DNA of 64,000 nt, from positions 2,094,476-2,158,475 of the forward strand of contig NZ_CP170386.1 of the NCBI RefSeq assembly GCF_042468235.1, read 5' to 3'. A program made the translations under genes and the position numbers. Source of the DNA: Lonepinella sp042468235. Lineage in GTDB: Bacteria > Pseudomonadota > Gammaproteobacteria > Enterobacterales > Pasteurellaceae. Positions 28,730 to 37,323 of the stretch are shown here, in pieces; the stretch's first letter is position 1, and every line of letters starts with the position of its first letter. The notes below the pieces were generated by a model. It was not told where the DNA came from and did not search any database. It worked only from the letters and a program-made list of their open reading frames with translations.

Positions 28730-28825
28730 CATTATGCAGATTTTTAGCTAAACTGCAGTAAATTTTTTTGTAGATTCCGCTTAACTCATTTACAATAGAC
28801 AAAAATTTATTTGAGAACAAATCAG

Positions 28826-29575
28826 ATGAAAAAAACTGCAATATTATCCACCGCACTTTGTAGTATCGTTTTATTGAGTGGCTGTACTAACACGCTTGAT
28901 CCTGTGACAGGCGAACGCAATGATCCACTACAAGGTTTTAACCGTACCATGTGGGATTTTAACTATAAAGTGTTAGATCCTTATCTATTAAAGCCCGTAG
29001 CGAAAGGCTGGGATGCTTTGCCTAGCCCACTGACTACAGGCATCTCCAATGTCGCCAATAACCTAGATGAACCGGTCAGTTTTGTTAACCGATTATTGGA
29101 AGGTGAGGGTAAAAAAGCCATAGTACATTTTAATCGTTTTGTGATTAATTCAACCTTTGGTTTAGGCGGTTTAATTGACTGGGCAAGCTACAGCGATCCA
29201 CTCAAAATTGAAAATCAACGTACTTTTGGGGACACCCTTGGCAGTTATGGTGTAGAGCCGGGCGCCTATGTAGTGTTACCCGTATATAATGCCACTACGC
29301 CACGAGAATTAACCGGTTCGGTGGTGGATACCGCTTATACCTATCCATTCTGGCACTGGGTTGGTGGCGCATGGTCATTAGTCAAAACCGGCATTCAAAC
29401 CGTCGATACACGAGCCAAAGCTATGGATAAAGAGGCGTTACTCGATCAGGCACAAGATCCTTATATCACGTTCCGTGAAGCCTATTATCAAAATCTTGAA
29501 TATAGAGCCACTGATGGCAATGTTAAAGTAAAAGAAACGGGATTATCAGAAGATGATTTAAACAGTATAGATTAA
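28826..29575 (+). CDS. mlaA: Phospholipid-binding outer-membrane lipoprotein MlaA (VacJ)
   Basis: Outer-membrane component of the Mla system, which keeps phospholipids out of the outer leaflet. The 249-residue protein has a signal peptide ending in the lipobox LLSGC (C20 is the lipidated residue), then the VacJ domain with DPLQGFNRTMWDFNY and the long amphipathic segment characteristic of the family. The start is the ATG at 28826. An uptake signal (28850-28859) is embedded in the signal-peptide codons. The other mla genes are not nearby. Confidence 0.94.
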   Translation: MKKTAILSTALCSIVLLSGCTNTLDPVTGERNDPLQGFNRTMWDFNYKVLDPYLLKPVAKGWDALPSPLTTGISNVANNLDEPVSFVNRLLEGEGKKAIVHFNRFVINSTFGLGGLIDWASYSDPLKIENQRTFGDTLGSYGVEPGAYVVLPVYNATTPRELTGSVVDTAYTYPFWHWVGGAWSLVKTGIQTVDTRAKAMDKEALLDQAQDPYITFREAYYQNLEYRATDGNVKVKETGLSEDDLNSID

Positions 29576-29600
29576 ATAAGAATTAAATAAGGAATTTATT

Positions 29601-30095
29601 ATGGAAATGACATCAACTCAACGCTTAATTTTAGCTAATCAATATAAATTAATGGGTTTACTTGAACCAGAAAGCAAAGCAAAATACAGTCGTTTAGAAA
29701 CGATTGTAAAGGGCGGTTTTGCGCGTGAATTAAAAGAATTAGATCAGGAGTTTAGCAATATTTCACTAGAAGAATGCCAAACTGTTCTTGATACCTTAGA
29801 AATGTACAAAGCCTTGCATGTTTCTTACAATAATTTATCCGACAAAACTACTGTCACCCCACACCGCTTACAATTCGTGGGCTATTGTGCAGTGCGTGAG
29901 AAAAAATATTTAAGCTACTTGCGTTTTATTACAGGTGTAGAAGGCAAATATCAAGAATTTATGCGTTGCGAACATGGCTGTGATTCACAAACCCCGATGT
30001 GGGATAAATACATCAAAATGCTGGATGAATGGCGTAACTGCCCGCATGGTTATCATTTAAGTATTCAGGAAATCCAGAATATTTTAAATGCGTAA
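29601..30095 (+). CDS. yfbU: YfbU family protein (UPF0304)
   Basis: The 164-residue product matches E. coli YfbU in length and in its start (MEMTSTQRLILANQYKLMGLL). The family is all-helical and its function is not established. A conserved cysteine-containing segment (CEHGCDSQTPMWDKY) lies near residues 122-136. AAGGA precedes the ATG, and it follows mlaA by 25 bases, so the two may be co-transcribed. Confidence 0.93.
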   Translation: MEMTSTQRLILANQYKLMGLLEPESKAKYSRLETIVKGGFARELKELDQEFSNISLEECQTVLDTLEMYKALHVSYNNLSDKTTVTPHRLQFVGYCAVREKKYLSYLRFITGVEGKYQEFMRCEHGCDSQTPMWDKYIKMLDEWRNCPHGYHLSIQEIQNILNA

Positions 30096-30104
30096 AAATT
30101 AGCG

Positions 30105-30164
30105 AAAAAATACCGCACTTTGCTTAATGAGATCATAATAAAAGTAAAGTGCGGTTTATTTTTT
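30105..30164. terminator. Bidirectional terminator made of two inverted uptake signals
   Basis: ACCGCACTTT (30112-30121) and AAAGTGCGGT (30146-30155) form a perfect 10-bp stem, with A-rich sequence on the left and T-rich on the right. It can serve yfbU on the plus strand and comM on the minus strand. Confidence 0.8.
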
Positions 30165-30192
30165 ATCTGTTTTATACCAATATAAACTTTCA

Positions 30193-31728
30193 TTATTCAT
30201 GTAACTTCAATAATAACCGATCCATAGTACGATACCCCAATGCTTCCGCTAAATGGGTTTGCGTAATTTGTTCCGACTCTGCTAAATCTGCAATAGTACG
30301 AGAAACCTTGAGAATACGATGATAAGCTCGTACCGATAAACCGAGTTTAGTTAGCGCATTTTCCAAAAAAATCGCATCTTTTTGTAATAACGGGCAATAA
30401 CGTTCAATTTCTTTGCTGGTTAAATGAGCATTCACTTTACCCTGCCGAGCGAATTGTCTTTCGCGTACCTTAACAATTTTTAACCGCACTTGTTCGCTGC
30501 TTTCACCCCGATCTTGTTGGCTTTGTAACGCACCCTGTGGTAACAAGGGGACTTCAATAGATAAATCAAAACGATCTAAAAAAGGTCCTGATAACCGATT
30601 CAAATAACGGATAATTTGTTGTGGTGATGTGCGATTGTGCGATCCTTGATAATGCCCTGTTGGGCTTGGATTCATGGCGGCAACTAATTGAAATTTAGCG
30701 GGGAATTGAATCTTAGCGGTGGCACGAGAGATAACTATTTCACCACTTTCTAAGGGTTGGCGTAACGCATCTAATACTTTACGTTCAAATTCTGGCAATT
30801 CATCTAAGAACAGAATGCCATTGTGAGCTAATGAAATTTCGCCAGGTTTTGGGATCGATCCGCCACCCACTAACGCAGGCAAAGATGCACTATGATGTGG
30901 GCAACGGAATGGGCGTTTCTTCCAATTGGCAAAATTCAGTTCATTTTGAATCAGGCTAGTCACAGAGGCGGTTTCTATGGCTTCTTGATCACTCATTTCG
31001 GGCAAGAGATCGGTTAATCGACTGGCAAGCATGGTTTTGCCAGTCCCTGGGGGACCTAATAAAAGTAAGTTATGTTGCCCAGCAGCGGCAATGGTTAAGG
31101 CTCGTTTGGCATGATGTTGCCCGATAATATCGGTTAAATCTTTGCTATTTTGCACCGCACTTTGCTTGGCATTTGACCTAATTTGGTCTGCCATTTGACT
31201 AGCCGTTGGCAAATTTAATTGCTTGTCGAGAAACTGCACCACTTCTAACAGTGAATTTGCGTAATAACTGTCGTGTTCTGAGATGAGAGATGCTTCATTG
31301 GCATTTTGCGGGGCAATAATCATGGTTCTTTTCGCTTTCTGAGCCGCTAAAATAGCAGGAATAACCCCTTGCACACCACGTAAATTCCCCGTTAATGCCA
31401 GTTCCCCAAGAAATTCAAATTGACGTAATTGTTCCGCATTAATTTGCCCTGATGCTGCCAAAATCCCCAACGCTATCGGCAAATCAAAACGTCCCCCCTC
31501 TTTAGGTAAATCTGCTGGGGCAAGATTAACGGTAATGCGTTTTGGTGGATATTTAAATTGTGCATTAATCAAGGCACTTCTCACGCGATCCTGTGCTTCT
31601 TTCACGGTTTTTTCTGGTAATCCCACTAGCACAAAATTTGGTTTACCATTGCTAATATGGACTTCGATGGTCACAAGGGGGGCTTGTACCCCGATAGAGG
31701 CACGGCTATAAACAATGGCTAACGACAT
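30193..31728 (-). CDS. comM: Competence protein ComM (Mg-chelatase/AAA+ family, YifB)
   Basis: Hexameric helicase that promotes branch migration during chromosomal integration of taken-up DNA, first described in Haemophilus influenzae. The 511-residue protein has an N-terminal Lon-protease-like domain (about 1-165), the Walker A motif LLLGPPGTGKTMLA near residue 222, Walker B in NGILFLDELPEF, and a C-terminal Mg-chelatase segment. The start at 31728 has AAAGGA; the frame is open to 31776 without a better site. It lies 96 bases after engB, with a CRP-like palindrome in the gap. Confidence 0.95.
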   Translation of the reverse strand: MSLAIVYSRASIGVQAPLVTIEVHISNGKPNFVLVGLPEKTVKEAQDRVRSALINAQFKYPPKRITVNLAPADLPKEGGRFDLPIALGILAASGQINAEQLRQFEFLGELALTGNLRGVQGVIPAILAAQKAKRTMIIAPQNANEASLISEHDSYYANSLLEVVQFLDKQLNLPTASQMADQIRSNAKQSAVQNSKDLTDIIGQHHAKRALTIAAAGQHNLLLLGPPGTGKTMLASRLTDLLPEMSDQEAIETASVTSLIQNELNFANWKKRPFRCPHHSASLPALVGGGSIPKPGEISLAHNGILFLDELPEFERKVLDALRQPLESGEIVISRATAKIQFPAKFQLVAAMNPSPTGHYQGSHNRTSPQQIIRYLNRLSGPFLDRFDLSIEVPLLPQGALQSQQDRGESSEQVRLKIVKVRERQFARQGKVNAHLTSKEIERYCPLLQKDAIFLENALTKLGLSVRAYHRILKVSRTIADLAESEQITQTHLAEALGYRTMDRLLLKLHE

Positions 31729-31802
31729 GACTTTTCCTTTTAAATAACAAATCAGAAAAATCATAAAAAAATCCACCGCACTTTACAAAAATGACGGTGT
31801 AT

Positions 31803-31824
31803 TTTTGGAATAGAGATCACAAAA
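31803..31824. promoter_or_regulatory. CRP-like (possibly Sxy-dependent) site upstream of comM
   Basis: On the minus strand, TTTTGTGA-TCTCTA-TTCCAAAA fits the 22-base CRP layout with two mismatches to the CRP consensus and three to the Sxy-dependent variant (TTTTGCGA-N6-TCGCAAAA). It ends 75 bases before the comM start codon. H. influenzae comM belongs to the CRP/Sxy competence regulon. The match is imperfect, so this is a candidate. Confidence 0.5.
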
Positions 31825-32451
31825 TTAAGGATTTTCAGTGGCAAAAGCAGGACTAAACCATTCATTTAACTTGGCGGACAAACGATCTATGCCGATTTTA
31901 TTGAGTGCTGAAAATGGCTCAACTTGAACATCTCCCTGAAAGGGTAAAATCGCTTCACGCACCATTTTTACGGTTTTTGATCTGGCACTTTGGCTAAGTT
32001 TATCTGCTTTGGTGAGTAATAATAGTACAGGTAATTCCGATGCGACAGCCCATTCAATCATTTGCTGATCTAAATCTTTCAGCGGATGGCGAATATCCAT
32101 TAAAATCACTACGCCTTGCAAACATTCTCGTTTCTGTAAATATTCCGATAAAGACTTTTGCCATTGCAATTTCATCTGTTCAGGGACAGCAGCATAACCA
32201 TAACCGGGTAAATCCACGAGTTTACATTGCGGTTCCACTTCAAATAAATTAATTAACTGCGTCCGCCCTGGGGTTTTTGATGTACGAGCCAAGTTTTTTT
32301 GGTTGGTTAAGGCATTAAGTGCGGTGGATTTTCCCGCATTTGAACGCCCTGCAAAAGCGATTTCAATTCCCGTCTCTTCGGGGAGTTGCGTAATATTCGC
32401 TGCACTGGTGAGAAAGTGGGTTTTGTGATAGTTTAATTTTATTTCAGACAT
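31825..32451 (-). CDS. engB: Ribosome biogenesis GTPase EngB (YihA/YsxC)
   Basis: Essential GTPase needed for 50S subunit assembly. The 208-residue protein (E. coli 210) has G1 (GRSNAGKST, about 35-43), G3 (DLPGYGYA) and G4 (LTKADKL). It is followed by comM on the same strand. It diverges from the araF operon across 299 bases. Confidence 0.95.
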   Translation of the reverse strand: MSEIKLNYHKTHFLTSAANITQLPEETGIEIAFAGRSNAGKSTALNALTNQKNLARTSKTPGRTQLINLFEVEPQCKLVDLPGYGYAAVPEQMKLQWQKSLSEYLQKRECLQGVVILMDIRHPLKDLDQQMIEWAVASELPVLLLLTKADKLSQSARSKTVKMVREAILPFQGDVQVEPFSALNKIGIDRLSAKLNEWFSPAFATENP

Positions 32452-32593
32452 GGATTTTCTCTTTTTATCTTATTTGAACTTGTTTTTTGATGCTAAGCAT
32501 ACCTGATAATCAAGAAAATAGCACGAAACAGCGTATTTTTCATATAAGACATCATAAATTTTTATATTTCACACAGGTTTTTTTAGCTCAATA

Positions 32594-32610
32594 TATGGAT
32601 AATATTGCTA
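32594..32610 (-). promoter_or_regulatory. AraC half-site upstream of araF
   Basis: On the minus strand, TAGC-AATATTA-TCCATA matches the E. coli AraC half-site consensus TAGC-N7-TCCATA exactly. It lies 11 bases from the CRP site at 32622-32637 and 141 bases upstream of the araF start. The reversed orientation resembles the araFGH promoter of E. coli. A weaker TCCATA lies just before the araF ribosome site. Confidence 0.75.
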
Positions 32611-32621
32611 TAAATTTAAAC

Positions 32622-32637
32622 TGTGATCTAGATCACT
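32622..32637. promoter_or_regulatory. CRP-binding site upstream of araF
   Basis: TGTGATCTAGATCACT has one mismatch to TGTGA-N6-TCACA and is centred in a longer palindrome. With the adjacent AraC half-site it indicates arabinose-induced, catabolite-repressed expression of araFGH-araC. Confidence 0.8.
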
Positions 32638-32750
32638 TTTTCATTCATTTTAATTTTGTAATATAACCCTAAATCAGAATTTCAAACTTTATCAACTAAG
32701 CATTATCTAATTGATAATTAATGTAATATCTATCCATAGGAGAACTTAAT

Positions 32751-33764
32751 ATGAAATTCACTAAAAGAACGTTTATGAAATCACTTCTTGCTGTATCTGT
32801 TTTAGGTTTTGCTGGATTAAGTAGCTTACCAGCATATTCCAGCACGGAAGATCCTTTAAAATTAGGTTTCTTAGTGAAACAGCCTGAAGAACCATGGTTC
32901 CAAACCGAATGGACATTTGCGGATAAGGCTGCCGCCGATTTGGGCGATGTGAAAATTATCAAGATTGCGGTGCCTGATGGTGAAAAAACCTTAAACGCTA
33001 TTGATAATTTAGCCGCTAATGGTGCGAAAGGTTTTGTGATTTGTACGCCAGATCCAAAACTTGGACCGGCGATTATGGCAAAAGCCAGATCTTATAAAAT
33101 GAAAGTCATTACTGTTGATGACCAATTCTTAAATGCTGCGGGTGAACCGATGACCCAAGTGCCATTAATTATGATGGCGGCAGAAGAAATTGGTCAACGT
33201 CAAGGTCAAGAACTTTACAAAGAAATGCTTAACCGCAAATGGGATGTGAAAGAAACCGCAGTGCTTGCAATTACAGCAGATGAATTAGATACCGCTCGTC
33301 GCCGTACTGAAGGTTCAATTTCAGCATTAATTGCATCAGGGTTCCCTGAAAAACAAATTTATAAATCACCAACTAAAAGTAATGATATTCCAGGTGCATT
33401 GGATGCCGCCAATTCCATGTTAGTACAACATCCTGAAGTGAAAAATTGGTTGATTGTCGGTATGAATGACAATACGGTATTAGGTGGTGTGCGTGCCACC
33501 GAAGGTCAAGGCTTTAAAGCGACAAATGTGGTGGGTATTGGTATCAATGGTACGGATGCCGTTAATGAATTATCTAAACCAAATCCAACCGGTTTCTTAG
33601 GTTCATTATTACCTAGCCCAGATGTTCACGGTTATAGAAGCGTTGAATTATTGTATAAATGGGTCAAAGACGGTGTTGAACCTGAAAAATTTATTGCTAT
33701 CGGCGATCCTGTATTTTTAAAACGTGAAAACTTCAAAGAAGAATTAGCGAAAAAAGGACTTTAA
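32751..33764 (+). CDS. araF: L-arabinose-binding periplasmic protein AraF
   Basis: High-affinity receptor of the arabinose ABC importer. The 337-residue precursor (E. coli 329) has a signal peptide (KRTFMKSLLAVSVLGFAG, cleaved near ALA-like PAYS-S at about 30) and a type I periplasmic binding fold that starts KLGFLVKQPEEPWFQTEW. AGGAGA precedes the ATG. It heads the araF-araG-araH-araC unit, with CRP and AraC sites upstream. Confidence 0.95.
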   Translation: MKFTKRTFMKSLLAVSVLGFAGLSSLPAYSSTEDPLKLGFLVKQPEEPWFQTEWTFADKAAADLGDVKIIKIAVPDGEKTLNAIDNLAANGAKGFVICTPDPKLGPAIMAKARSYKMKVITVDDQFLNAAGEPMTQVPLIMMAAEEIGQRQGQELYKEMLNRKWDVKETAVLAITADELDTARRRTEGSISALIASGFPEKQIYKSPTKSNDIPGALDAANSMLVQHPEVKNWLIVGMNDNTVLGGVRATEGQGFKATNVVGIGINGTDAVNELSKPNPTGFLGSLLPSPDVHGYRSVELLYKWVKDGVEPEKFIAIGDPVFLKRENFKEELAKKGL

Positions 33765-33774
33765 TCTCCCTATT

Positions 33775-33826
33775 GTTGGATTTCTCTTGGCACCATTGAT
33801 GCTTACATCGTTGAGAGAAATCCAAC
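33775..33826 (+). repeat. Long hairpin between araF and araG
   Basis: GTTGGATTTCTCT (33775-33787) and AGAGAAATCCAAC (33814-33826) form a perfect 13-bp stem with a 26-base loop and no T run. Such structures after binding-protein genes typically stabilise the upstream message, so that the receptor is made in excess over the ATPase and permease. That role is inferred. Confidence 0.7.
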
Positions 33827-33856
33827 CATTCAATGTTATTTATAAGGAGAAACTCC

Positions 33857-35344
33857 ATGCAAATTCCTTATTTAGAATTTGATAACATTACCAAAATATT
33901 TCCTGGCGTTAAAGCACTACAAAATGTGTCATTTAAATGTTATGAAGGTAAGGTTCATGCTTTAATGGGCGAAAATGGGGCGGGTAAATCGACCTTATTG
34001 AAAATCCTAAGCGGTAACTATTTACCCACCGAAGGAAAATTACATATCGGTGGACGAACTATGACGTTTCGTAATACCAAAGAAGCCTTGTTGGCTGGGA
34101 TTGCGATTATTTATCAAGAATTGAATATCGTGCCTGAAATGACGGTGGCGGAAAATTTGTGTTTAGGGCAATTTCCTCATCATTTGGGTATAGTGAATCA
34201 AAAGGCGTTAATCGAACGGACGCAGCAATATTTAGATAAGTTAGATCTGAATATTGATCCTAATACCCCATTAAAAGAGCTATCCATCGGTCAATGGCAA
34301 ATGATTGAAATTGCCAAGGCCTTAAGTCGGGGAGCAAAAATTATTGCCTTTGATGAACCGACCAGTAGTTTATCTGCACCTGAAATTGATAAATTATTTC
34401 AAGTGATTAATGAATTGAAAGCTGAAGGCAAAGTGATTTTATATGTTTCGCACCGAATGGAAGAAATTTTCCGTATTAGTGATGAAATCACCGTATTAAA
34501 AGACGGACAATTTGTGGAAACTTTCAGTGATTTGAGCAAAATCACTAATGATGATTTAGTGCGGAGCATGGTGGGACGTAATCTTGGTGATATTTATCAT
34601 TATCGCCCAAGAGAAACCGGTGAAACTCGGCTAAAAATCACCGCACTTTCTGGCACAAAATTGAAAGGCGACTTTAATTTATCCGTTAAAGCAGGGGAAA
34701 TTCTCGGTTTATTTGGATTAGTCGGCGCCGGGCGTTCAGAATTACTGAAAGTGATCTTTGGTGCGGATCCGATGACACAAGGCTCAATTGAATTAGACGG
34801 TAAACAATGCGTGATTTCTACCCCAAAACAAGCCATTGAACAAGGTATTGTGCTTTGTCCAGAAGATCGTAAAAAAGAAGGGGTTATTCCAACGGCGACG
34901 GTAGCTGAAAACATTAATATCAGTGCCAGACGTTCACATAATTTGTTTAAATTTATTATTAATGAAAAATGGGAAAAACAAAACGCAGAACAACAACGTC
35001 AACAAATGAACGTGAAAACCCCATCTATTGAGCAGTTAATTGTGAATTTATCTGGGGGGAATCAACAAAAAGCCATTCTTGGACGTTGGTTATCGGAAGA
35101 TATTAAAGTGCTGTTGCTTGATGAACCTACAAGGGGGATTGATGTGGGAGCGAAATCAGAAATCTATGATTTGATTTTCAAATTAGCTGATGAAAAATTG
35201 GCGATTATCGTGGTTTCGAGTGATTTACCTGAAGTAATTGGCGTGGCGGATAGGATTATGGTCATGCGAGCAGGGAAAATGACTGGTTGTGTTGAACGTT
35301 CACAAGCCACTGAAGAAAAAATTTTAAAACTGGCAATGGTTTAA
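33857..35344 (+). CDS. araG: L-arabinose ABC transporter ATP-binding protein AraG
   Basis: Double ATPase that powers arabinose import. The 495-residue protein (E. coli 504) has two ABC domains. The first has Walker A GENGAGKST (about 38-46) and signature LSIGQWQ. The second has the degenerate Walker A GLVGAGRSE and signature LSGGNQQK, the usual pattern for sugar ABC proteins. The ATG at 33857 follows AAGGAGA; an upstream in-frame ATG at 33833 lies within the leader. Confidence 0.95.
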   Translation: MQIPYLEFDNITKIFPGVKALQNVSFKCYEGKVHALMGENGAGKSTLLKILSGNYLPTEGKLHIGGRTMTFRNTKEALLAGIAIIYQELNIVPEMTVAENLCLGQFPHHLGIVNQKALIERTQQYLDKLDLNIDPNTPLKELSIGQWQMIEIAKALSRGAKIIAFDEPTSSLSAPEIDKLFQVINELKAEGKVILYVSHRMEEIFRISDEITVLKDGQFVETFSDLSKITNDDLVRSMVGRNLGDIYHYRPRETGETRLKITALSGTKLKGDFNLSVKAGEILGLFGLVGAGRSELLKVIFGADPMTQGSIELDGKQCVISTPKQAIEQGIVLCPEDRKKEGVIPTATVAENINISARRSHNLFKFIINEKWEKQNAEQQRQQMNVKTPSIEQLIVNLSGGNQQKAILGRWLSEDIKVLLLDEPTRGIDVGAKSEIYDLIFKLADEKLAIIVVSSDLPEVIGVADRIMVMRAGKMTGCVERSQATEEKILKLAMV

Positions 35345-35362
35345 CCATTTTGGAGATGTATA

Positions 35363-36331
35363 ATGAATACGACAACTCAAACAAGAAATTCGACAATTTT
35401 ATCCAAAATTTGGAATGCTTACGGCATGTTACTGATTTTCGCTGTGATTTTTATCGCATCCTGTATCTTTATTCCTAACTTTGCGACAGTCATCAATATG
35501 AAAGGGCTAGGGCTTGCTATTTCCATGAGTGGAATGGTATCTTGTGGGATGTTATTTTGCTTGGCAGCACGTGAAATTGATTTATCTGTCGCCTCGGTGA
35601 TTGCCTGTGCAGGCGTCGTCACCGCAGTGACATTGAATGCCACACAAAGCCTATTTTTAGGTATTGCAGCCGGTTTAGGCTTAGGGGCAATGATTGGATT
35701 AATGAACGGATTTGTCATTGCTAAACTTAAAATTAGTTCATTTATTAGTACCCTTGCTACCATGCAAATTGCACGTGGCTTAGGTTATATTATTTCTGAC
35801 GGTAAAGCGGTGGGGATCACTAAAGAAGAATTTTTTGATTTAGGCTATCAAGATTTTCTCGGTATTCCGTTGCCAATTTGGTTCACCATTATTTGTATTG
35901 CTATCTTTGGTTTCTTACTTGGTCGTACAACATACGGACGAAATACCTTAGCCATTGGTGGTAATGAAGAAGCCTCTCGTTTAGCAGGGATTAATGTTGA
36001 TCGGACTAAATTGCTCATTTTTGTAGCATCAGGGTTAGTTTCGGCGTTAGCTGGTGTGATTCTTGCTGCTCGTATGACAAGTGGACAACCAATGACCTCC
36101 ATTGGTTTTGAAATGACTGCCATTTCAGCATGTGTACTGGGTGGGGTTTCCATGAGCGGTGGCGTTGGTAAAATTTCCTTTATTATTGCAGGGATTTTGA
36201 TTTTAGGTACAATTGAGAATGCCATGAACTTACTCAATATTTCACCGTTTGCACAATATGTGGTGCGTGGTCTTATCCTATTAATTGCGGTGATTTTTGA
36301 TAAATATAAACAAAAATTTATTAAATCATAA
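35363..36331 (+). CDS. araH: L-arabinose ABC transporter permease AraH
   Basis: Membrane channel of the arabinose importer. The 322-residue protein (E. coli 328) has about eight to ten hydrophobic segments and the family motif GRTTYGRNTLAIGGNEEASRL, near residues 192-212, that contacts the ATPase. It starts 18 bases after araG. Confidence 0.94.
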   Translation: MNTTTQTRNSTILSKIWNAYGMLLIFAVIFIASCIFIPNFATVINMKGLGLAISMSGMVSCGMLFCLAAREIDLSVASVIACAGVVTAVTLNATQSLFLGIAAGLGLGAMIGLMNGFVIAKLKISSFISTLATMQIARGLGYIISDGKAVGITKEEFFDLGYQDFLGIPLPIWFTIICIAIFGFLLGRTTYGRNTLAIGGNEEASRLAGINVDRTKLLIFVASGLVSALAGVILAARMTSGQPMTSIGFEMTAISACVLGGVSMSGGVGKISFIIAGILILGTIENAMNLLNISPFAQYVVRGLILLIAVIFDKYKQKFIKS

Positions 36332-36340
36332 GGAAAATGC

Positions 36341-37192
36341 ATGCAATCTTCTCCTGCTCAACAAGATAATCCTTTATTACCGGGCTATAATTTTAATGCT
36401 TATTTAGTCGCAGGAATGACGCCGATTGTGGCAGGGGAAGAGCTAGATTTTACCATTAACCGACCTAACGGCATGAAAGGTTATATTATTAATTTAACCA
36501 CTGATGGTATTGGGACAATTTTTCAAGGAGAAGATCAATTTAATTGTGCTACTGGTGATTTACTGTTATTTCCGCCTAACGCCGCCCATTATTATCACCG
36601 AGCAGAAAATAGCCCCTTATGGCATCATCAATGGATTTATTTCCGTCCTCGTGCGTTGTGGAAAGATTGGCTTAATTGGAGTGATACCGTCAATCACGTT
36701 GGGCGATTAACCATTACCGATTGCAACGAATATCAACGGATTTTGGCATTATTTAAACAAATTGAACGAGAATATCGGCATAAGGGGTTGTTTTATGAAG
36801 AAATGTCGATGTGTTTATTAGAACAATTATTACTGACTTGTTTTAAACTCGATCCGTCTAATAAACAGCGAATGTTAGATCCCAGAGTGTTATCCGCTTG
36901 TCATTTTATTACCGACAACTTAGGGCAAAATCATAAAATTACGGACATTGCCAACGCTATTCATATTTCTCCCTCTCGCCTTGCCCATTTATTTGTCCAA
37001 CAAACAGGTAGTTCTATGATTAAATGGCGAGAAGAACAACGTATGATTAAAGCCCAGCATTTACTCCATACATCGAATGCCCCGATTTATCATATTGCTC
37101 GCACATTGGGCTATGACGATCAACTCTATTTCTGCCGTTTATTCAAACGCCACACAGGGTTAAATCCGTCAGAATATCGTAATTCTCGTTAA
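36341..37192 (+). CDS. araC: Arabinose regulator AraC
   Basis: Arabinose-responsive activator/repressor. The 283-residue protein (E. coli 292) has an N-terminal arabinose-binding and dimerisation domain (about 1-165, with the arm PLLPGYNFNAYLVAGMTPI) and a C-terminal double helix-turn-helix with ITDIANAIHISPSRLAHLF and IARTLGYDDQLYFCRLF. It starts 9 bases after araH, so it is the last gene of araFGH-C. In E. coli it diverges from araBAD instead. Perfect AraC half-sites lie before both ara units. Confidence 0.94.
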   Translation: MQSSPAQQDNPLLPGYNFNAYLVAGMTPIVAGEELDFTINRPNGMKGYIINLTTDGIGTIFQGEDQFNCATGDLLLFPPNAAHYYHRAENSPLWHHQWIYFRPRALWKDWLNWSDTVNHVGRLTITDCNEYQRILALFKQIEREYRHKGLFYEEMSMCLLEQLLLTCFKLDPSNKQRMLDPRVLSACHFITDNLGQNHKITDIANAIHISPSRLAHLFVQQTGSSMIKWREEQRMIKAQHLLHTSNAPIYHIARTLGYDDQLYFCRLFKRHTGLNPSEYRNSR

Positions 37193-37194
37193 AA

Positions 37195-37210
37195 TGTGAT
37201 CTCGTTCACA
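37195..37210. promoter_or_regulatory. CRP-binding site upstream of the ribulokinase gene
   Basis: TGTGATCTCGTTCACA matches both arms of the CRP consensus exactly. It starts 2 bases after the araC stop and lies 12 bases upstream of the araI-like AraC site. Confidence 0.87.
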
Positions 37211-37222
37211 TTTATTTTTATC

Positions 37223-37260
37223 TAGCTATTTAATCCATATAAACAGCATATTGACCTCTT
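37223..37260 (+). promoter_or_regulatory. araI-like AraC operator upstream of the ribulokinase gene
   Basis: TAGC-TATTTAA-TCCATA (37223-37239) fits the AraC half-site consensus exactly. A weaker half-site begins with CAGC exactly 21 bases further on (37244), the spacing of araI1 and araI2 in E. coli. The direct-repeat layout next to a CRP site indicates an AraC-activated promoter. Confidence 0.78.
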
Positions 37261-37323
37261 ACTTTTGGTTAATTTTAAGATTATTCTGTGTGTTAAGTTA
37301 TTTTATCAAAGAGAGAATAATCT

